The notes: a model not told the origin generated them from the letters alone. Shown: positions 27,640 to 36,955, counted from the stretch's first letter. The stretch: 64,000 nt of DNA from G963702155 sp963702155 (GCA_963702155.1 OY969717.1:434001-498000); one strand, 5' to 3'. A program made the numbers and translations.

Positions 27640-28659
27640 TCAAGCGGCCTTTTTCTTTAGCAAATCGGCCAGAGATACTTGCGGACGTGGGCCGATATGC
27701 GAAATAACTTCCGCCGCCGCCATTGCGCCTAAAAACCCGCATTCCGCCAATGGCAAATCTTCGGTCAAGCCATATAAGAAGCCCGCTGCAAACTGATCTC
27801 CCGCACCGGTCGTATCTATAATATTTTCAACAGGCTCGGCATCAATTAAAAACTGCTCGCCCTTTGATAAAATCACAGCGCCTTTTTCAGTACGTGTAAT
27901 AACGGCAATATCAACATTTTGACTAACCAACGCGATAGCATCTTCAAAATCATCCTTTTGATATAAAGATTTAATCTCGTCTTCATTGGCAAATAATATA
28001 TCCACGTGATGTTCAACAAGCTCTAAAAAATCATCACGATGGCGATCTACACAAAATGGATCGGAAAGTGTAAGCGCAACGCGATGCCCCGCCTCATGAG
28101 CATATTCAGCAGCTCGAATAAAGGCTTTCTTGGCTTGCGGCTTATCATAAAGATACCCTTCAAGATATGTTATTTGAGCAGAAGAAATAAGATCTTTTTC
28201 TATATCACCTTCGTTTAACTCGGACGTCGCGCCTAAAAATGTATTCATCGTCCGCTCTGCATCGGGTGTTACCAAAATCATACAGCGTCCAGTGGATGGC
28301 CCAATCGCAAGCGGTATTGTATCAAAATCCACCCCGATAGAGCGGATATCTTTTTTGAACACATTACCCAAATTATCATCCGCAACCTTTGCAATATAAG
28401 CGCATTTACCGCCAAAAGACGCAAACCCCGCCAATGTGTTGGCCGCAGACCCGCCGGATGTCTCGACCCCGTCCGGCATTTGCGAATAGAGTTCAACCGC
28501 GCGTGGCTCTTCAATCAAATTCATACTACCTTTTTCCATGCCATGACTTTCTTTTTGCTGGGCAATAAACTCTTCACTCGCATGCGCGATGACATCAACC
28601 AAAGCATTTCCAACGGCGACCACGCCATAAACTGGGTTAGACATTTTTTCTTGATCCAT
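27640..28659 (-). CDS. PfkB family kinase (adenosine kinase/ribokinase-like)
   Basis: A 339-residue sugar or nucleoside kinase. The Gly-rich SGGSAANTLAGFASFGG stretch (68-84) and the catalytic DTTGAGDQFAAGF (282-294, base D288) are clear. The N-terminal VVAVGNALVDVIA and the length agree with the group often annotated as adenosine kinase in Alphaproteobacteria. A second ATG at codon 6 is possible. Exact substrate undetermined. Confidence 0.88.
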   Translation of the reverse strand: MDQEKMSNPVYGVVAVGNALVDVIAHASEEFIAQQKESHGMEKGSMNLIEEPRAVELYSQMPDGVETSGGSAANTLAGFASFGGKCAYIAKVADDNLGNVFKKDIRSIGVDFDTIPLAIGPSTGRCMILVTPDAERTMNTFLGATSELNEGDIEKDLISSAQITYLEGYLYDKPQAKKAFIRAAEYAHEAGHRVALTLSDPFCVDRHRDDFLELVEHHVDILFANEDEIKSLYQKDDFEDAIALVSQNVDIAVITRTEKGAVILSKGEQFLIDAEPVENIIDTTGAGDQFAAGFLYGLTEDLPLAECGFLGAMAAAEVISHIGPRPQVSLADLLKKKAA

Positions 28660-28725
28660 ATGTTGTTAAGACTAATTCTATTAACTATGGTGTAAATATC
28701 TCATATAAACAAGAAAACCAAGGCC

Positions 28726-29379
28726 ATGAGCGATAAACAAACAAAAAAGACCACAAGTAAAACCAAAGTGGATAAAACAGAGGGTAAGAAAGACGCATCG
28801 AAAAAGCCAAACTCTAAAAACCCAAACAAAGATTCGCTTATAAAATTATCTATGGATATGGCTGCCCTTCAAGGGTGGGAGATTATAACCTTGTCTGATA
28901 TTGCGGATGAAGCGCAGATATCGCTCGCCGATCTACGTGATATGTTTGAAGATAAAACGGATATTCTCATCGCATTAGGACGAATTATAGATCGCAAAAC
29001 CTTGGAGAATGTAGGAAAACAGCACCCTGAAACGGCTTTGCGCGACGCCCTTTTTGATGTTCTGATGGAGCGCTATGATGTGTTAAATGAGTATAGGGGC
29101 GGCATCATCGCCATTTTAAAATCATTCCGTTACGATCCTAAACAAGCGATCATCTCGATGCCGCATCTGTGCCGTTCTATGACATGGATGGCCGAGGCCG
29201 CAGGGGTAGAGACAAACGGCATACGCGGAGCAGCCAGAGTAGCCGGATTAACTGGAATATATTTGAAAGTCTTAAAAACTTGGTCAAAGGATGAGAGCAA
29301 AGATTTAGGAACAACCATGGCCGAGTTGGATAAAGCCCTCAATCGTGCAGAACAATTTGCCAACACTCTGGGGTTATAA
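28726..29379 (+). CDS. TetR-like / COQ9-like protein
   Basis: A 217-residue protein. The first 35 residues are Lys/Ser/Thr/Asn-rich and likely disordered. Then comes an N-terminal TetR-type helix-turn-helix look-alike (WEIITLSDIADEAQISLADL, given as core, followed by RDMFEDKTDILIAL), and a helical C-terminal domain. This arrangement, with a long helical region after a weak HTH, resembles the COQ9 family that shares the TetR fold and acts in ubiquinone synthesis. DNA binding is therefore not assured. Confidence 0.65.
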   Translation: MSDKQTKKTTSKTKVDKTEGKKDASKKPNSKNPNKDSLIKLSMDMAALQGWEIITLSDIADEAQISLADLRDMFEDKTDILIALGRIIDRKTLENVGKQHPETALRDALFDVLMERYDVLNEYRGGIIAILKSFRYDPKQAIISMPHLCRSMTWMAEAAGVETNGIRGAARVAGLTGIYLKVLKTWSKDESKDLGTTMAELDKALNRAEQFANTLGL

Positions 29380-29475
29380 TTTCATATACCTATGAATAAA
29401 ATAACCAAAATGGATTTCGAAAACTATATTTTGTGGTAAGGTCGATCATCTTAAAGTTCAAGTTAAAGACAAAAA

Positions 29476-30696
29476 ATGATCAATTATACAAAATTTTTCT
29501 CTGATAAACTGACTGAAATTAAAGCCGAAGGGCGCTACCGCACATTTGCAACGCTCCAGCGAAGAGTAGGGCAGTTCCCACATGCAGATTATATATCGGC
29601 AGATGGCTCTGTTCGCGATGTCACTATATGGTGTAGCAATGATTACCTTGGTATGGGGCAAAATCCGGTCGTATTGAACGCGGCAAAAAAGGCCCTGGAT
29701 AATGCCGGAGCCGGAGCAGGGGGTACGCGCAATATTTCCGGCACAACCCGTTATCATGTGGCACTGGAAGAATCCGTTGCCGACCTTCATAATAAAGAGT
29801 CGGGCTTGGTCTTTTCATCGGGCTATGTCGCAAATGAGGGCGCCCTGTCTACGCTTGGGCGCCTAATGCCAAATTGCATTATGTTTTCGGACGCTATGAA
29901 TCACGCTTCTATGATTCAAGGTATAAAGGGAAGTGCCTGCGAAAAACGAATATTCAAACATAATGACCTTGAGGATTTGGAGCAATTATTGGCCTCTGTC
30001 GATATTAATCGTCCTAAAATTATCGCATTTAAATCTGTGTATTCAATGGATGGTGATATCGCGCCGATTAAAGAAATCTGTGATCTCGCCGATAAATACA
30101 ATGCCTTCACCTATCTGGATGAGGTACACGCGGTCGGTTTATATGGCGCGCGCGGCGGCGGCGTTGCCGAACAACGCGGGCTTATGGATCGTATTGATAT
30201 AATCGAAGGTACTTTCGGTAAGGCATATGGCTGCATGGGCGGATTTATAACTGGTAAACGTGATATTTTAGATGCAATACGCTCGGTGGCCGCTGGTTTT
30301 ATTTTCACTACAAGCTTGCCGCCATCTGTTCTCGCGGCTGCACACGCAGCTGTTGAGCATTTGAAGGTCTCGGAAATAGAGCGTAGTAAAATGTGGCGGA
30401 ATGTCTCGCTATTCAAAACTATGCTTAGAAATAGCGGTTTACCCTTTATGGATGGTGAAAGTCATATCGTACCGCTCGTCGTGGGAGAGCCAAATTGTTG
30501 CCGCGAAGTGACCGATATGCTTATGAGAAAGCATAATTTATACGTTCAGCCAATTAATTATCCAACCGTCCCAAAAGGAACAGAGCGTTTACGTTTAACC
30601 GCGACCGCAGCACATAGTGAGGATGATATAAAAAACATGGCCAATGTTTTGCAAAGCATGTGGTCAGCGCACCACGCTTTACGATTTGTGGCATGA
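29476..30696 (+). CDS. hemA: 5-aminolevulinate synthase (C4 pathway)
   Basis: Condenses glycine and succinyl-CoA to 5-aminolevulinate with PLP; the pathway is typical of Alphaproteobacteria and mitochondria. Key positions are D215 in LDEVHAVG and the PLP lysine K249 in GTFGKAYGCMGG, with the substrate region NDYLGMGQNP near residue 55. The 406-residue length is standard. It stands alone, followed by a strong hairpin. Confidence 0.96.
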   Translation: MINYTKFFSDKLTEIKAEGRYRTFATLQRRVGQFPHADYISADGSVRDVTIWCSNDYLGMGQNPVVLNAAKKALDNAGAGAGGTRNISGTTRYHVALEESVADLHNKESGLVFSSGYVANEGALSTLGRLMPNCIMFSDAMNHASMIQGIKGSACEKRIFKHNDLEDLEQLLASVDINRPKIIAFKSVYSMDGDIAPIKEICDLADKYNAFTYLDEVHAVGLYGARGGGVAEQRGLMDRIDIIEGTFGKAYGCMGGFITGKRDILDAIRSVAAGFIFTTSLPPSVLAAAHAAVEHLKVSEIERSKMWRNVSLFKTMLRNSGLPFMDGESHIVPLVVGEPNCCREVTDMLMRKHNLYVQPINYPTVPKGTERLRLTATAAHSEDDIKNMANVLQSMWSAHHALRFVA

Positions 30697-30716
30697 TACT
30701 TATGGGCAAATAAAAA

Positions 30717-30742
30717 CTCTTGCTTGATAAAAAAAGCAAGAG
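30717..30742. terminator. Terminator-like hairpin between hemA and the small convergent gene
   Basis: A perfect 9-base stem CTCTTGCTT / AAGCAAGAG with an 8-base loop. The T-rich run is weak on the plus side, with TTTTTTAT in the loop for the minus strand, so it may act for both convergent genes. Confidence 0.6.
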
Positions 30743-30772
30743 CGTCAAATATTTCTTTAAAAATTAATAAAA

Positions 30773-30952
30773 TTAAACGCCAATATTCACATTGGATCCG
30801 CGCGCACCGGAAACCGGAGCAGATTGAACACTCTGCTCAATAATTTGTAAAATTGCCTTTTGTTGATCCGCACTTTGTTTAATCACGGACATAGTAACAT
30901 TTTGTTTATTTAACGCCATTTCGGCGGCCATTGTAGGCGGAATAGAGGTCAT
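30773..30952 (-). CDS. Small putative motility protein (YjfB-like)
   Basis: A 59-residue protein starting MTSIPPTMAAEMALNKQN and including MSVIKQSADQQKAIL, similar to the small YjfB-type proteins (about 50-65 residues) found beside flagellar genes. AAAGGA lies 7 bases before the ATG (rc), which supports real translation. It is the first gene downstream of hemA on the opposite strand, upstream of which are a helical protein and a CheY-like regulator on the same strand; the set may be a chemotaxis-linked operon. No function is known. Confidence 0.65.
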   Translation of the reverse strand: MTSIPPTMAAEMALNKQNVTMSVIKQSADQQKAILQIIEQSVQSAPVSGARGSNVNIGV

Positions 30953-30998
30953 AAGAAATCCTTTCTATTCTATTATAGTACACGATTCTTAATAAATT

Positions 30999-31529
30999 TT
31001 AAACAACGCGTTTTTTCTTTTTTATTTCCGGTCTTTTAGGGTGTTTTTTGAAATACCGTGTGCGCACGCTATCAAGCTCTTTTACTAGCGCATATCCTTC
31101 CTTACCTCCGTCTCCTTTAAGGGCACTATTAACAATAGCAGCAAGCGCATTTTCATGTGCTTGCAAAACTTTAATGGCATCTTCGTTTAGGCGATCAATA
31201 AATTCTAAAAATTGCAATGCAATATCAGAAATATCACTCACCAACTGATACCTAAACATTCCGCCATTGGCTTTAAGCTGCATAACTGGCGCAATAAGTA
31301 ATTCAATATCAATGTCTTCTGGCGCGGCTTTTGCACCCTCTATGCCATCCTGAAGCTCTTTTAAAAATACATGCGCATGCGGTTTAAAATCATAAGTGGC
31401 CGTATTGATAAAATGCTGGCTTTTTTCGACCAGTTTCGGGTCAATACCGCCAAAGCCAACCTTTTGCTTTAAAAGGTTGGGAGGTGTAATAAAACGAGCT
31501 TTTTTTGAAGGGGGTGTGTTTTCATGCAT
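30999..31529 (-). CDS. Helical protein linked to a CheY-like regulator, unknown
   Basis: A 176-residue, mostly helical protein with a Pro/Lys-rich N-terminus (FITPPNLLKQKVGFGG) and a basic Lys-rich C-terminus (KRPEIKKKKRVV). The sequence pattern FKPHAHVFLKELQDGI and the long helices resemble the small helical proteins that neighbour single-domain response regulators in Alphaproteobacteria. It might be a partner of the CheY-like protein 119 bases upstream. Family name not recognised. Confidence 0.6.
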   Translation of the reverse strand: MHENTPPSKKARFITPPNLLKQKVGFGGIDPKLVEKSQHFINTATYDFKPHAHVFLKELQDGIEGAKAAPEDIDIELLIAPVMQLKANGGMFRYQLVSDISDIALQFLEFIDRLNEDAIKVLQAHENALAAIVNSALKGDGGKEGYALVKELDSVRTRYFKKHPKRPEIKKKKRVV

Positions 31530-31575
31530 AGAAATAACTTTTAATAAATTTTAAAAAAAAGGTGGCAATAATTGT

Positions 31576-31668
31576 TTAAGTCTTTTTAGTTTCTTCTCTT
31601 AATTTTTTTAAAATATTTGCAGATTGTCTTTCGTTCTCATTCTTTGATTTATTTGAATCGGAAATCAT
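31576..31668 (-). CDS. Possible 30-residue ORF overlapping the CheY-like gene end
   Basis: A short frame (MISDSNKSKNENERQ start, Lys/Glu-rich helical end KKLREETKKT) begins inside the last codons of the CheY-like gene and fills the otherwise non-coding 119 bases to the helical protein. No clear Shine-Dalgarno. It may be a chance frame or the remains of a C-terminal extension. Confidence 0.25.
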   Translation of the reverse strand: MISDSNKSKNENERQSANILKKLREETKKT

Positions 31669-32149
31669 GATCGCGGCGGCGCGGTCCTTCATATCCTTCT
31701 AAAAGCTTGCGCCGTCTATCGGGCCCAAAAAATTCTTCCGCATCTACAAACTGGCGGGGGCGTTCAACAATTTGTACAATTCGGGTATAGAGATCATTAG
31801 CCGTAAAAGGCTTTACCAAAAACTCGGTAATACCTTGATCCCGCGCACCCTCTACACGTAAACGCGAACTAAACCCCGTCATCATCAAAATTGGAACGTA
31901 GGGATTGGGAGACATAGGGCTTTTTCGTATCAATTTTGTCATCTCGAGCCCGTCCATCTTATCCATGATCCAGTCGGTAATGATAAGATCAGGATTATGG
32001 CGACACGCAAGATCAAAGCCTTGTTTACCATCTTCTGCGCTGTATATATTATGAAATCCAAAAATTGATAATATGGACTTGGTTAAATCCTGCATCGGCT
32101 TCATATCATCAACAACAAGAATTTTTACCTGTTCAAGCGCGTAGCTCAT
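31649..32149 (-). CDS. CheY-like response regulator (single receiver domain)
   Basis: A 166-residue receiver protein. The phosphorylation site is D59 with acidic partners D14 and D15, T91 and K113 in the expected places (LVVDDM, ITDWIMD, MMTGF, LVKPF). An Arg-rich C-terminal tail of about 40 residues (FFGPDRRRKLLEG, RRRDHDFRFK) follows, and no output domain exists. It may regulate motility or development; the helical neighbour downstream is a likely partner. Confidence 0.85.
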   Translation of the reverse strand: MSYALEQVKILVVDDMKPMQDLTKSILSIFGFHNIYSAEDGKQGFDLACRHNPDLIITDWIMDKMDGLEMTKLIRKSPMSPNPYVPILMMTGFSSRLRVEGARDQGITEFLVKPFTANDLYTRIVQIVERPRQFVDAEEFFGPDRRRKLLEGYEGPRRRDHDFRFK

Positions 32150-32249
32150 AAAAACCTCTTTGAAATTAAAAAAATAAAAATAAAAATAAAATATTACTTA
32201 CGATTAGGTATAGATTATATATAATCAAAAAACCATAACAGGATACTTG

Positions 32250-32555
32250 TTATTCAAAAAAATCTTCCAACGATCTGGCCATATCAATATCTTTTTTAGT
32301 TACACCGCCAACATCATGTGTTGTAAGAACAACATGAACCTTATTGTAAGTATTATTCCATGTCGGGTGGTGATCCATTGATTCGGCAATCAATGCTACA
32401 CGAGACATAAAACCCCATGCCTCATTAAAATCTCTGAATTTGTACTGTTTTTCAATGTGCTTCTTTTCTTCAGTATAAAGCCAGCCCTCCAAGTTTTTCA
32501 GATTTGTCTTAATATCTTCAATATCTAAAACGCGAATTATTGTACCTATCTCCAT
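32250..32555 (-). CDS. phhB: 4a-hydroxytetrahydrobiopterin dehydratase (PhhB/DCoH type)
   Basis: A 101-residue pterin-4a-carbinolamine dehydratase that recycles the pterin cofactor of aromatic hydroxylases, or helps in other pterin metabolism. The HHPTWNNTYNKVHVVLTTHD signature is intact and YKFRDFNEAWGFM is in place. No phenylalanine hydroxylase gene is in the window. Confidence 0.9.
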   Translation of the reverse strand: MEIGTIIRVLDIEDIKTNLKNLEGWLYTEEKKHIEKQYKFRDFNEAWGFMSRVALIAESMDHHPTWNNTYNKVHVVLTTHDVGGVTKKDIDMARSLEDFFE

Positions 32556-32666
32556 TTCATCGTAATAATATAAGTATAAAAAAGATTCGCAAAGGTCGCG
32601 TTTTTAAAATAACGCTTTGTTCACTAGAAACAAAAGCTGTTCTAATAAGCGTATGGGAGCACAGAC

Positions 32667-33146
32667 ATGTCCAGATCTTCGGTCAGTAGTATTAAAAGCG
32701 GTAAGCTCAGTACCAAACAAATTATAATGAATTTCACAAGGCCCCCAAGCATAGAGGAGCTGGGAGTGATCGCGCAGGATACGTTGGATATTCTGCCTGA
32801 AGAATTGGCCGAGTTTTGTGAGGACCTGCAAATCCAAGTCGAAGAAATGGCCGATGAAGTTTTAGAGCAAGAGCTGGATCTAGACGATCCATTCGAATTG
32901 TTGGCAATTTATAAAAGCGGTAAAGAAATTTCTCCTGGTGTAGAAAAAAAAGTACCGGATGAAGAGGATATACTTATATTATTTCGCCGCCCGATATTAG
33001 ATGCATGGTGTGAAACAATGGATGATTTGGCGGGGTTGGTGCGTCAGATTATGATAGAAGAAATCGGGAATTATTATGACTTTACAGAAGAAGAAATTGA
33101 AGAAATGACAAAACGGCATTATCAGGGATTATTTGAAAGCCTATAA
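32667..33146 (+). CDS. Zincin-like metallopeptidase-family protein lacking HExxH
   Basis: About 159 residues. The layout follows the small proteobacterial zincin-like family: FTRPPSIEELGVIAQDTLD-type start (here beginning at codon 21, an ATG at 32727 fits the family better), DEEDILILFRRPILD, then the helix of the expected active site. There the sequence reads VRQIMIEEIGNYYDF, where relatives have HExxHHFG; E131 and N135 replace both histidines, so zinc binding is not expected. A GGAG 8 bases before 32667 supports the longer form. Probably a pseudoenzyme. Confidence 0.7.
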   Translation: MSRSSVSSIKSGKLSTKQIIMNFTRPPSIEELGVIAQDTLDILPEELAEFCEDLQIQVEEMADEVLEQELDLDDPFELLAIYKSGKEISPGVEKKVPDEEDILILFRRPILDAWCETMDDLAGLVRQIMIEEIGNYYDFTEEEIEEMTKRHYQGLFESL

Positions 33147-33235
33147 AACAAGAGCATTTTATAAAATTATGCATGACGTTATGCCTTATGATATTGTATA
33201 AAGTGACATAAGTAAAAAACAAGTTATTGCCGCAT

Positions 33236-34159
33236 ATGAAATTCGTGCATTTTATTTTAATAATTTTATTCGGCATATATACATATATGCCAAACCCATT
33301 GTATGCCGATATGATTGATGGTCAATCATGTGATCCGGACATGATGACGGTCATTAATAATCGTGCATGGATGGCAGGCAAACGGGAAATGGAAGCTGCA
33401 CAAACCTTCATTTTAAAGCCTGATTCTGTACTTGAGTTATCATGTTTTCCTACAAGATTAGTGGAGTTGGTTGCTGTTAACCGAAATAGAAGTAACCCAG
33501 AATTCTTTTTATGGAGTAATGAAGCATACAAAACATTTTCAGGTAAAGGTGGCTTAGGTCGATTGGTTTTTGGACAGCGCCGCAGAGGAGATACCTTCTC
33601 TGATCTGGTAGTAGATCCTTTATATCAATATCTTGGATCAAATTTTCCACATACATTAGGTGGTGGTACCCTACCAAATCCGCCAACTGGAACCTGTACT
33701 GCAATGCAGGCTGTATGGGAATTATCAAGATGTAATACGTTTGAAATTGCAAGTTTTTCAACTTTAGAACAATACGTAGTCACGGATCCGCGGGTTTTAC
33801 CGAATCTCTGTAGCGCTTATGCTAGTGATCGTATGCAAAATTGGACAGAAAGTTACGATGCGTCCTACCCTGCACCTAGTCAACTCGGCGCGCCTACTGG
33901 TACAACTAGAGCAGATCGTATAGAAGGCAGCATGCATGCCGTGGCGGGCGTTAATTACCATTCATATTTTTCTGCTGAGGATTGTGATGATGTAGCGCCA
34001 ATTCCGACAGGCGTAATTATAAATCGCCCTACACCGGGCAATTTTGATAGTAACACGGAAACCAAACCGCAGAGTTATGAAGATAAAGTTTGTCCTAAAC
34101 CCGGCTGTACATTTGTGCCAAAAAGAATAGATAGTGAAGATGACAAGTGTACGTTTTAG
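33236..34159 (+). CDS. Exported Cys-rich protein, paralogue 3 of an unrecognised three-member family
   Basis: A 307-residue protein with signal peptide (to about LYA, residue 24). It repeats the family core: Cys32, NRAWMAGKRE, KPDSVLELSC with Cys70 (again 38 apart), SNFPHTLGGG, C-x2-M-x2-VW-x3-RC, DPRVLPNLC, a CD-x5-IPTG segment and CPKPGC (286, 291) with a last Cys305. An in-frame TTG at 33227 is less likely than the ATG. It lies 27 kb from the tandem pair, on the other strand, so the family spread by dispersed as well as tandem copies. Function unknown. Confidence 0.85.
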   Translation: MKFVHFILIILFGIYTYMPNPLYADMIDGQSCDPDMMTVINNRAWMAGKREMEAAQTFILKPDSVLELSCFPTRLVELVAVNRNRSNPEFFLWSNEAYKTFSGKGGLGRLVFGQRRRGDTFSDLVVDPLYQYLGSNFPHTLGGGTLPNPPTGTCTAMQAVWELSRCNTFEIASFSTLEQYVVTDPRVLPNLCSAYASDRMQNWTESYDASYPAPSQLGAPTGTTRADRIEGSMHAVAGVNYHSYFSAEDCDDVAPIPTGVIINRPTPGNFDSNTETKPQSYEDKVCPKPGCTFVPKRIDSEDDKCTF

Positions 34160-34186
34160 GATGCTGATACTTTAAGATTTAGGATA

Positions 34187-36130
34187 TCACAACCCTTTAC
34201 TCATAAACGCACTCATTCGCCTTACAAACTCACCCGTATTTTTTAAAGGCTCACCTTGAATAACGCGCGCTTGATCCAGTAATAAATACGCCGCGTCTTC
34301 AAAAAGCGCTATATCATCATCGCCAATTTTTCCAATTTTCTCGATTAATTCATGCCCAGGGTTTATTTCCAATACAGGCTTACTTTCGCCCGCATACTTT
34401 TGGTGAACCTTCAAAACGCGCTCCATATGCATATCTACACCGCTATCAGGTGCAACGATGCAAACCGGGGAACTCGTAAGACGTTTGGATAACCGTACAT
34501 CACTTACACTATCTGAAAGAACGGTTTGCAACTTGCCGGCTAAAGATTTAATCAAATCGGAGGGCTCTTTCTCATCATAATCTTTATTATCATCGTTATT
34601 TTTTTGGTCAGATGTTTTAAAACTATCCAGATCAATATCGCCTTTGGTAACTGATTTAAACGTCTTCTCTTTATAATCCGTCACATTCTGAAGCCAGAAA
34701 TCATCAATTGTATCGGTGAAAAATAAAACTTCTAGACCCCGCGCTTTAAAGCCTTCTAATTGAGGAGAATTTTTAAGAGCATCTGCATTCTCCCCGCTAA
34801 TATAATAGATCTCCTTCTGGCTATCACGCATACGCTCCACATAATCATCAAGCGTTGTTAATTTTTCCGCATCTTCGTGTGTGGAATAAAAACGGCAAAC
34901 TTTAAATATGGCCTCGCGATGCTCAGGACAATCATAAAGCCCTTCTTTTAACGCGGCACCGAATTGTCCCCAAAACGTCAAAAATCCGGATGGATCATTA
35001 CGCGATAACTTGTCAAGATCGCCCAGTACACGTTTTGTAACAGTGGTACGAATTTTACTTACAACAGGGTTATATTGTAGGGTTTCACGGCTAATATTTA
35101 GCGGTAAATCTTCACTATTAATGACCCCGCGCATGAAACGCATCCACGGAAAAATAAGGCCGTCCAACTCCTCTGAAATAAGAACACGCTTAACATAAAG
35201 TTTAACGGCCGACTTTCGCGATGGATCATACAAATCCCAAGGGCGCATCAATGGCAAAAAGAGGAGAGCATTAAATTCGATCTTACCTTCTGCCCGCCAA
35301 TGTGAAGTCATCAGCGGTTCATCAAATCCATATGTAATATTTTTGTAAAACGCGGTGTATTCTTCACCCGTAATCTCGCTATGATGCCTCATCCATAAGG
35401 CAGACGCCGTATTAATCGGTTGGCCTTCACCTTTTTCGGTATCCGCAGGCTGGTTCATAAAGATTTTAACATCAATATGGTTAGAATATTGCTCAACCGT
35501 TAGCTTGATTTGTTCATCAATCAAGAATTCAACTGCCTCGTCTTTTATATCCAGTACAATTGACGTGCCGCGCGCTCCATCCAAGGTCGCCTTTTCATCA
35601 TGGGTTGCGGGTGTAACTTCGAAACCTGTTCGGCCATCTGAATACCATGTCCAGATGTCATCGGAGTCTGCTTTACGGCTTGTAACTTTAACCGTATTGG
35701 CAACCATGTAAGACGCATAAAATCCAACACCAAATTGACCAATCAATTTAAGCGCATTTTTATCTTCTTCCGCGCTTTTTATTTGCTCCATCAAAGACGC
35801 TGTTCCGGACTTTGCAATGGTACCAAGGTTTTCGATTAATTCATCCTTGCTCATACCAATACCATTATCCACCACGGTCAGCGTACGTGTGTCGGTATCT
35901 TTATAAACATGAATACGAAAGTTGGGATTATCACGAATAAGCTCCGGCTTCTTAATCGCTTCATACCGTAACCGATCACACGCATCCGATGAATTGGAAA
36001 TAAGCTCTCTCAAAAACACATCATGATTCGTATAAAGCGCGTTCGCAACTATATCCAAAAGGCGTGAAACATCGGCATTAAAATCCTGTTTATTTGAAAC
36101 GGGTGTATTTTTCTTGGCTGTATTACTCAT
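34187..36130 (-). CDS. htpG: Molecular chaperone HtpG (Hsp90)
   Basis: A 647-residue Hsp90. The N-terminal ATPase domain has the GHKL elements (LRELISNSSDACDRLR, DNGIGM, GQFGVGFYASYMV), the middle domain has the client/catalytic loop with ISRETLQ, and the C-terminal dimerisation domain ends in RMSAFMSKGL. Single gene with 56 bases before pdxH upstream. Confidence 0.96.
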   Translation of the reverse strand: MSNTAKKNTPVSNKQDFNADVSRLLDIVANALYTNHDVFLRELISNSSDACDRLRYEAIKKPELIRDNPNFRIHVYKDTDTRTLTVVDNGIGMSKDELIENLGTIAKSGTASLMEQIKSAEEDKNALKLIGQFGVGFYASYMVANTVKVTSRKADSDDIWTWYSDGRTGFEVTPATHDEKATLDGARGTSIVLDIKDEAVEFLIDEQIKLTVEQYSNHIDVKIFMNQPADTEKGEGQPINTASALWMRHHSEITGEEYTAFYKNITYGFDEPLMTSHWRAEGKIEFNALLFLPLMRPWDLYDPSRKSAVKLYVKRVLISEELDGLIFPWMRFMRGVINSEDLPLNISRETLQYNPVVSKIRTTVTKRVLGDLDKLSRNDPSGFLTFWGQFGAALKEGLYDCPEHREAIFKVCRFYSTHEDAEKLTTLDDYVERMRDSQKEIYYISGENADALKNSPQLEGFKARGLEVLFFTDTIDDFWLQNVTDYKEKTFKSVTKGDIDLDSFKTSDQKNNDDNKDYDEKEPSDLIKSLAGKLQTVLSDSVSDVRLSKRLTSSPVCIVAPDSGVDMHMERVLKVHQKYAGESKPVLEINPGHELIEKIGKIGDDDIALFEDAAYLLLDQARVIQGEPLKNTGEFVRRMSAFMSKGL

Positions 36131-36178
36131 ATTTAAAACTTTCTGATAACTAAATAACGATCTTATTCATAGCTTTAT

Positions 36179-36787
36179 TTACGGATAAAGCCATCCGCCA
36201 GACCATATATCGTCTGATTTTTTTACAAAAACGTATCTTTTATGCAAGCGGTAAGGCTGCTCGATCCAAAATTCAATACGGTCTGGCTTAATTCTAAAGC
36301 CGGACCAATAAGGCGGGCGAGGGATATGATCCTCATTTGCAAATCGTGCCTCCACGCTTTCAACATGCTTTTTGAAAACATCATGGTTATGCACAGGCTG
36401 AGACTGGTCGGACGCCCACGCACCGATCCGGCTGCCGCGCGGTCGGGAGTAGAAATATTCATCCGCTTCTTCATCACTAATCTGTTCGGCTGCACCTGAT
36501 ACTCGGACCTGCCTATCTAGAGATTTCCAGTAGAAACATAATTCGGCAAATGGATTTTGAAGTAGCGCACGTGCCTTGTGACTACCATAATTGGTATAAA
36601 AAACAAAACCACGCTCATCTACATTTTTAAGCAACACCATACGTACATTTGGCCGCCCTTGGGAGGTAACAGTCGAAAGCGCCATTGCATTATGGTTGCT
36701 AGGCTCTTTTTCTTTAGCCAAAGCTAACCATTTTAGAAACAGTTCTGTAGGATTGAGTTTATACTTATCAAAATTTTTTTCATTCAT
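36179..36787 (-). CDS. pdxH: Pyridoxamine 5'-phosphate oxidase
   Basis: An FMN enzyme of 202 residues that makes pyridoxal 5'-phosphate. Typical segments are NAMALSTVTSQGRPNVRMVLLK, the FYTNYGSHKARALLQNP FMN/PLP region, SRPRGSRIGAWASDQSQ and the RLHKRYVF end before WLYP. Length normal. It lies just upstream of htpG on the same strand. Confidence 0.95.
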   Translation of the reverse strand: MNEKNFDKYKLNPTELFLKWLALAKEKEPSNHNAMALSTVTSQGRPNVRMVLLKNVDERGFVFYTNYGSHKARALLQNPFAELCFYWKSLDRQVRVSGAAEQISDEEADEYFYSRPRGSRIGAWASDQSQPVHNHDVFKKHVESVEARFANEDHIPRPPYWSGFRIKPDRIEFWIEQPYRLHKRYVFVKKSDDIWSGGWLYP

Positions 36788-36955
36788 TAACAGAAACAGT
36801 TCTTGTTTTTATCGAAGGAAGTTGTAGTTTAATGCGTACAACATTATGGATGTAGTGCTTTTGCGTAAAAGTAAACCGTATCCTGTAATAGAAATAAATA
36901 TTAATTTAAAAACAATGCCAGTTTAAAGGCTAAAAAGCTAAGAAAGGCGAAAAAG

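Noticed and set aside
29392..29439. 15-codon frame before hemA as leader peptide
   Set aside because: No terminator/antiterminator pairing or regulatory codons were found with it.
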